Source: Adhaeribacter soli
Lineage (GTDB): Bacteria; Bacteroidota; Bacteroidia; Cytophagales; Hymenobacteraceae
Length of the DNA stretch: 64,000 nucleotides
Direction of reading: 5' to 3'
Assembly: GCF_008727925.1 (NCBI RefSeq)
Contig: NZ_VTWT01000006.1
Span: 62,001-126,000, forward strand
The first letter of the stretch is position 1; each line of letters begins with the position of its first letter. The position numbers and the translations under genes are program-made. Shown here piece by piece: positions 62,308-64,000 of this stretch. The notes below the pieces were generated by a model that saw only the letters and a program-made list of their open reading frames with translations, ran no database searches and had not been told where the DNA came from.

Positions 62308-62532
62308 CTATTTTGAATGGCTGCGAAGGAACTTGTTAAGTTGGCTTGTATTTCCCTTGCCAATAATTTTATCAGTTCCTTTTTCATGTATATAGTAACC
62401 AGTTACTTCTTTTGGCTTATGAAGGTCATACACAGTATAAACACTATACTTTTCTGTTTCTGTGTAGAATCTAGCCTGATTCCAATAAATCATCTCATTT
62501 ATGTCATCAATGGTGTATATAGGTAATGGCAT
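62308..62532 (-). CDS. Uncharacterised protein, 74 residues
   Basis: A small basic protein beginning MPLPIYTIDDINEMIYWNQA and ending in QLNKFLRSHSK. It starts three bases after the HNH gene's stop codon on the same strand, so it is cotranscribed. It has a two-part mixed alpha/beta look with many Tyr. No motif is recognised. A role with the HNH nuclease, for example as a regulator or inhibitor, is only suggested by position. Confidence 0.55.
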   Translation of the reverse strand: MPLPIYTIDDINEMIYWNQARFYTETEKYSVYTVYDLHKPKEVTGYYIHEKGTDKIIGKGNTSQLNKFLRSHSK

Positions 62533-62535
62533 ATT

Positions 62536-63615
62536 CTATATTAGTCTAATTGTTTTGATTTCTAATATCCTTCCATCAATCTTAAATTTAAAACTAGTTG
62601 ATGTGTTTTCAATAATCTCTGAGTTACCATAATGTAATTGACTATGATGATTAGCACAGACAGTGATTAAGTTATTAATGCTTAAAACACCTTTCTTTAA
62701 TGTTGATATAGGTTCAACATGGTGGGTTTCAATATATGGATTACCATTAGGCTTTTTGAAAGAAAATGGAGGTAATCCCATCGCTTCACATATCAAACAT
62801 TTATAACCTGCAAGCTTTTTAACTTTATTAGCTATTGCCCCACGTTCAATATAGTTAGAAATTCGTGTTTTTACATTGGGAGTTTGTTTGTTCATTAACT
62901 TCTCCAACTCTGTTATTCCATCTACCGTATCAGCGGTACTATCTCCCACTACCTGATAAAAATCCTGTAATTCAAATACTTCATTTGAAGTTTGGACTAA
63001 TAAAGGGAATTTCTGAACAAATAATTTAAGCTTTTTATTGGTAGGGTTTAATTGAAGTGCTTTGATAACCAAATTGTGGACATTATCAGAATTTAGATAA
63101 TTAAACCCTTGCTGGGAAATTAACTTGTCAGTTGGAAGAAAGGCTTCCTTTTTAACAATATCATTATCTATAACAATTGGTTTTTCAAAATAAATAATAT
63201 CTTCAGGTAAAGCCTGAATATTACCGCTGTCGTATTTCTTATATATGGAATGATCAGCTGTTCTTTCGAACCAATCACCAAAATAAGGAAATCCATAAAA
63301 GCCGACTATTGACTTCCTGTTACCATTAGCGTAATCGCTACTTAAAAGAAAAATAATTTCAACATGTTTTGATTTTTCTATATCAGGTGGTCTATTCAAC
63401 ATTGGGGTATATCCAATAAAATAACCATTAGCTTCAGCTGGGTATATTTCATGTCCAAAGTTTAAGCTCTCATGCATATAGGATTTATCTTTAACATACC
63501 CATACTTAGATGCTTTTAAATCCTGGATTGTTGGTTCATTAGCCCATTTGTTGCTATTCCACGACATTGAGGCAAGAATACCATAGTTTTCTATAATTGG
63601 GTTATCAGTTTTCAT
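62536..63615 (-). CDS. HNH endonuclease with long N-terminal region
   Basis: A 359-residue protein. The C-terminal part carries an HNH motif: CLIC near residue 276, then THHVEPIS, NLITVCANHHSQLH and a final metal-binding His pair. The N-terminal 240 residues (with GYFIGYTP, IIFLLSSDY, KSIVGFYGFPYFGDW) have a beta-rich character that may be a DNA-modification reader of the EVE/PUA kind, as in modification-dependent type IV enzymes. That reading is uncertain. It is oriented toward the BREX operon and lies 26 bases after a deiminase gene. It probably cuts foreign DNA. Confidence 0.75.
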   Translation of the reverse strand: MKTDNPIIENYGILASMSWNSNKWANEPTIQDLKASKYGYVKDKSYMHESLNFGHEIYPAEANGYFIGYTPMLNRPPDIEKSKHVEIIFLLSSDYANGNRKSIVGFYGFPYFGDWFERTADHSIYKKYDSGNIQALPEDIIYFEKPIVIDNDIVKKEAFLPTDKLISQQGFNYLNSDNVHNLVIKALQLNPTNKKLKLFVQKFPLLVQTSNEVFELQDFYQVVGDSTADTVDGITELEKLMNKQTPNVKTRISNYIERGAIANKVKKLAGYKCLICEAMGLPPFSFKKPNGNPYIETHHVEPISTLKKGVLSINNLITVCANHHSQLHYGNSEIIENTSTSFKFKIDGRILEIKTIRLI

Positions 63616-63641
63616 AGTCTAGTTAGTTCGGCTTTTTAATA

Positions 63642-64000
63642 TCACATTTCTTTGAAAACATTCCAAGTAATGCAGTTTAAAATGCCACCTTCATTCGCAA
63701 TATCATTACTTTTTATTGCCGCAATGGTAGTTCCTGAAAACATATTTTCGAATTGATTTATAACCAAGTCATCTTCGTTCATTTCGAAAATTGGCAGGAT
63801 AATACTATCCTTCATTTGAAGATAATTGATGTAAATCCCATTAGCCTGAATGTACTTCCTATTCCGATATGGATTATAAGGGATTTCGATGCACTCAAGC
63901 CCAGCATTATGCAATGCCATTCGGAATGTTAGTTGAAAATCTGGCTTTTCGCGGGATAAGTCATTAATCAGAACAGTTTTCTCGTCAAGAAATCGAACCA
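63642..64000 (-). CDS. Agmatine/peptidyl-arginine deiminase family protein (5' part missing)
   Basis: The frame is open from the window edge to the stop at 63642-63644 and covers the C-terminal 118 residues. It reads VRFLDEKTVLINDLSREKPD, then NPYRNRKYIQANGIYINYLQ, IILPIFEMNEDD and the catalytic-site segment GGILNCITW. This is the C-terminal end of the Porphyromonas-type peptidyl-arginine/agmatine deiminase fold, with the Cys nucleophile in GGxxNCIT. It turns a guanidino group into a ureido group and ammonia. It lies in the AT-rich island upstream of the HNH gene on the same strand. The N-terminal part lies beyond the window. Confidence 0.8.
   Translation of the reverse strand, partial: VRFLDEKTVLINDLSREKPDFQLTFRMALHNAGLECIEIPYNPYRNRKYIQANGIYINYLQMKDSIILPIFEMNEDDLVINQFENMFSGTTIAAIKSNDIANEGGILNCITWNVFKEM

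Overview
The window looks like the chromosome of a Bacteroidetes bacterium of the order Cytophagales, probably close to Hymenobacter, Adhaeribacter or Pontibacter. The reasons are type IX secretion (T9SS) genes and very large T9SS-sorted surface proteins, promoter-like TTG-N18..20-TAnnTTTG motifs, few Shine-Dalgarno sites, and many intergenic hairpins and repeats of the kinds seen in that phylum. This placement rests on gene content and family knowledge, not on a search.

Positions 1-46345 are ordinary, moderately GC-rich chromosome. In order they hold a cut-off PadR regulator; a PorV-family/PorU-type sortase pair; a namZ-fmt-folA run; a LolC/E-like permease; an MscS channel; an M23 peptidase; a phenylacetyl-CoA epoxidase reductase (PaaE); an M3 oligopeptidase; a GxxExxY nuclease-like gene between inverted repeats; a lipoprotein; and the paaABCD operon behind its own TetR regulator, whose promoter and operator can be read. 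Next come a T9SS-sorted protein, a 41-residue lipoprotein, thiL, rlmD with a small partner, and three large secreted proteins. Two of these (2251 and 2372 aa) are made of tandem PKD-, CUB- and GEVED-like repeats. An SDR oxidoreductase, a TPR/SH3 membrane protein and a tRNA-Lys close this part.

Right after the tRNA-Lys the sequence turns visibly AT-rich and stays so to the window's end. This looks like a genomic island. It starts with a cluster of five TTAAG-type motifs that could be recombinase sites, then a MORN/OmpA-like protein, an XRE regulator and several small unknown genes. Its centre is a full BREX type 3 phage-defence operon (49664-62246): brxF, brxC, an extra small gene, pglXI, brxHII, pglZ and brxA. 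Two things stand out. The extra gene between brxC and pglXI has a PD-(D/E)XK nuclease signature, and BrxF has lost its recognisable Walker A and B residues. Convergent to the operon is a second set: a deiminase cut by the window edge, an HNH endonuclease with a long N-terminal region, and a 74-residue protein. No integrase and no right-hand end of the island are visible.

How the genes work together: PorU/PorV-type proteins would process and anchor the T9SS cargo encoded at 22754, 27126, 29749 and 36688. PaaE supplies electrons to the PaaABC(D) oxygenase encoded 5 kb away. In the island, PglXI would mark host DNA while BrxC, PglZ, BrxHII, BrxA and BrxF act against unmarked phage DNA.
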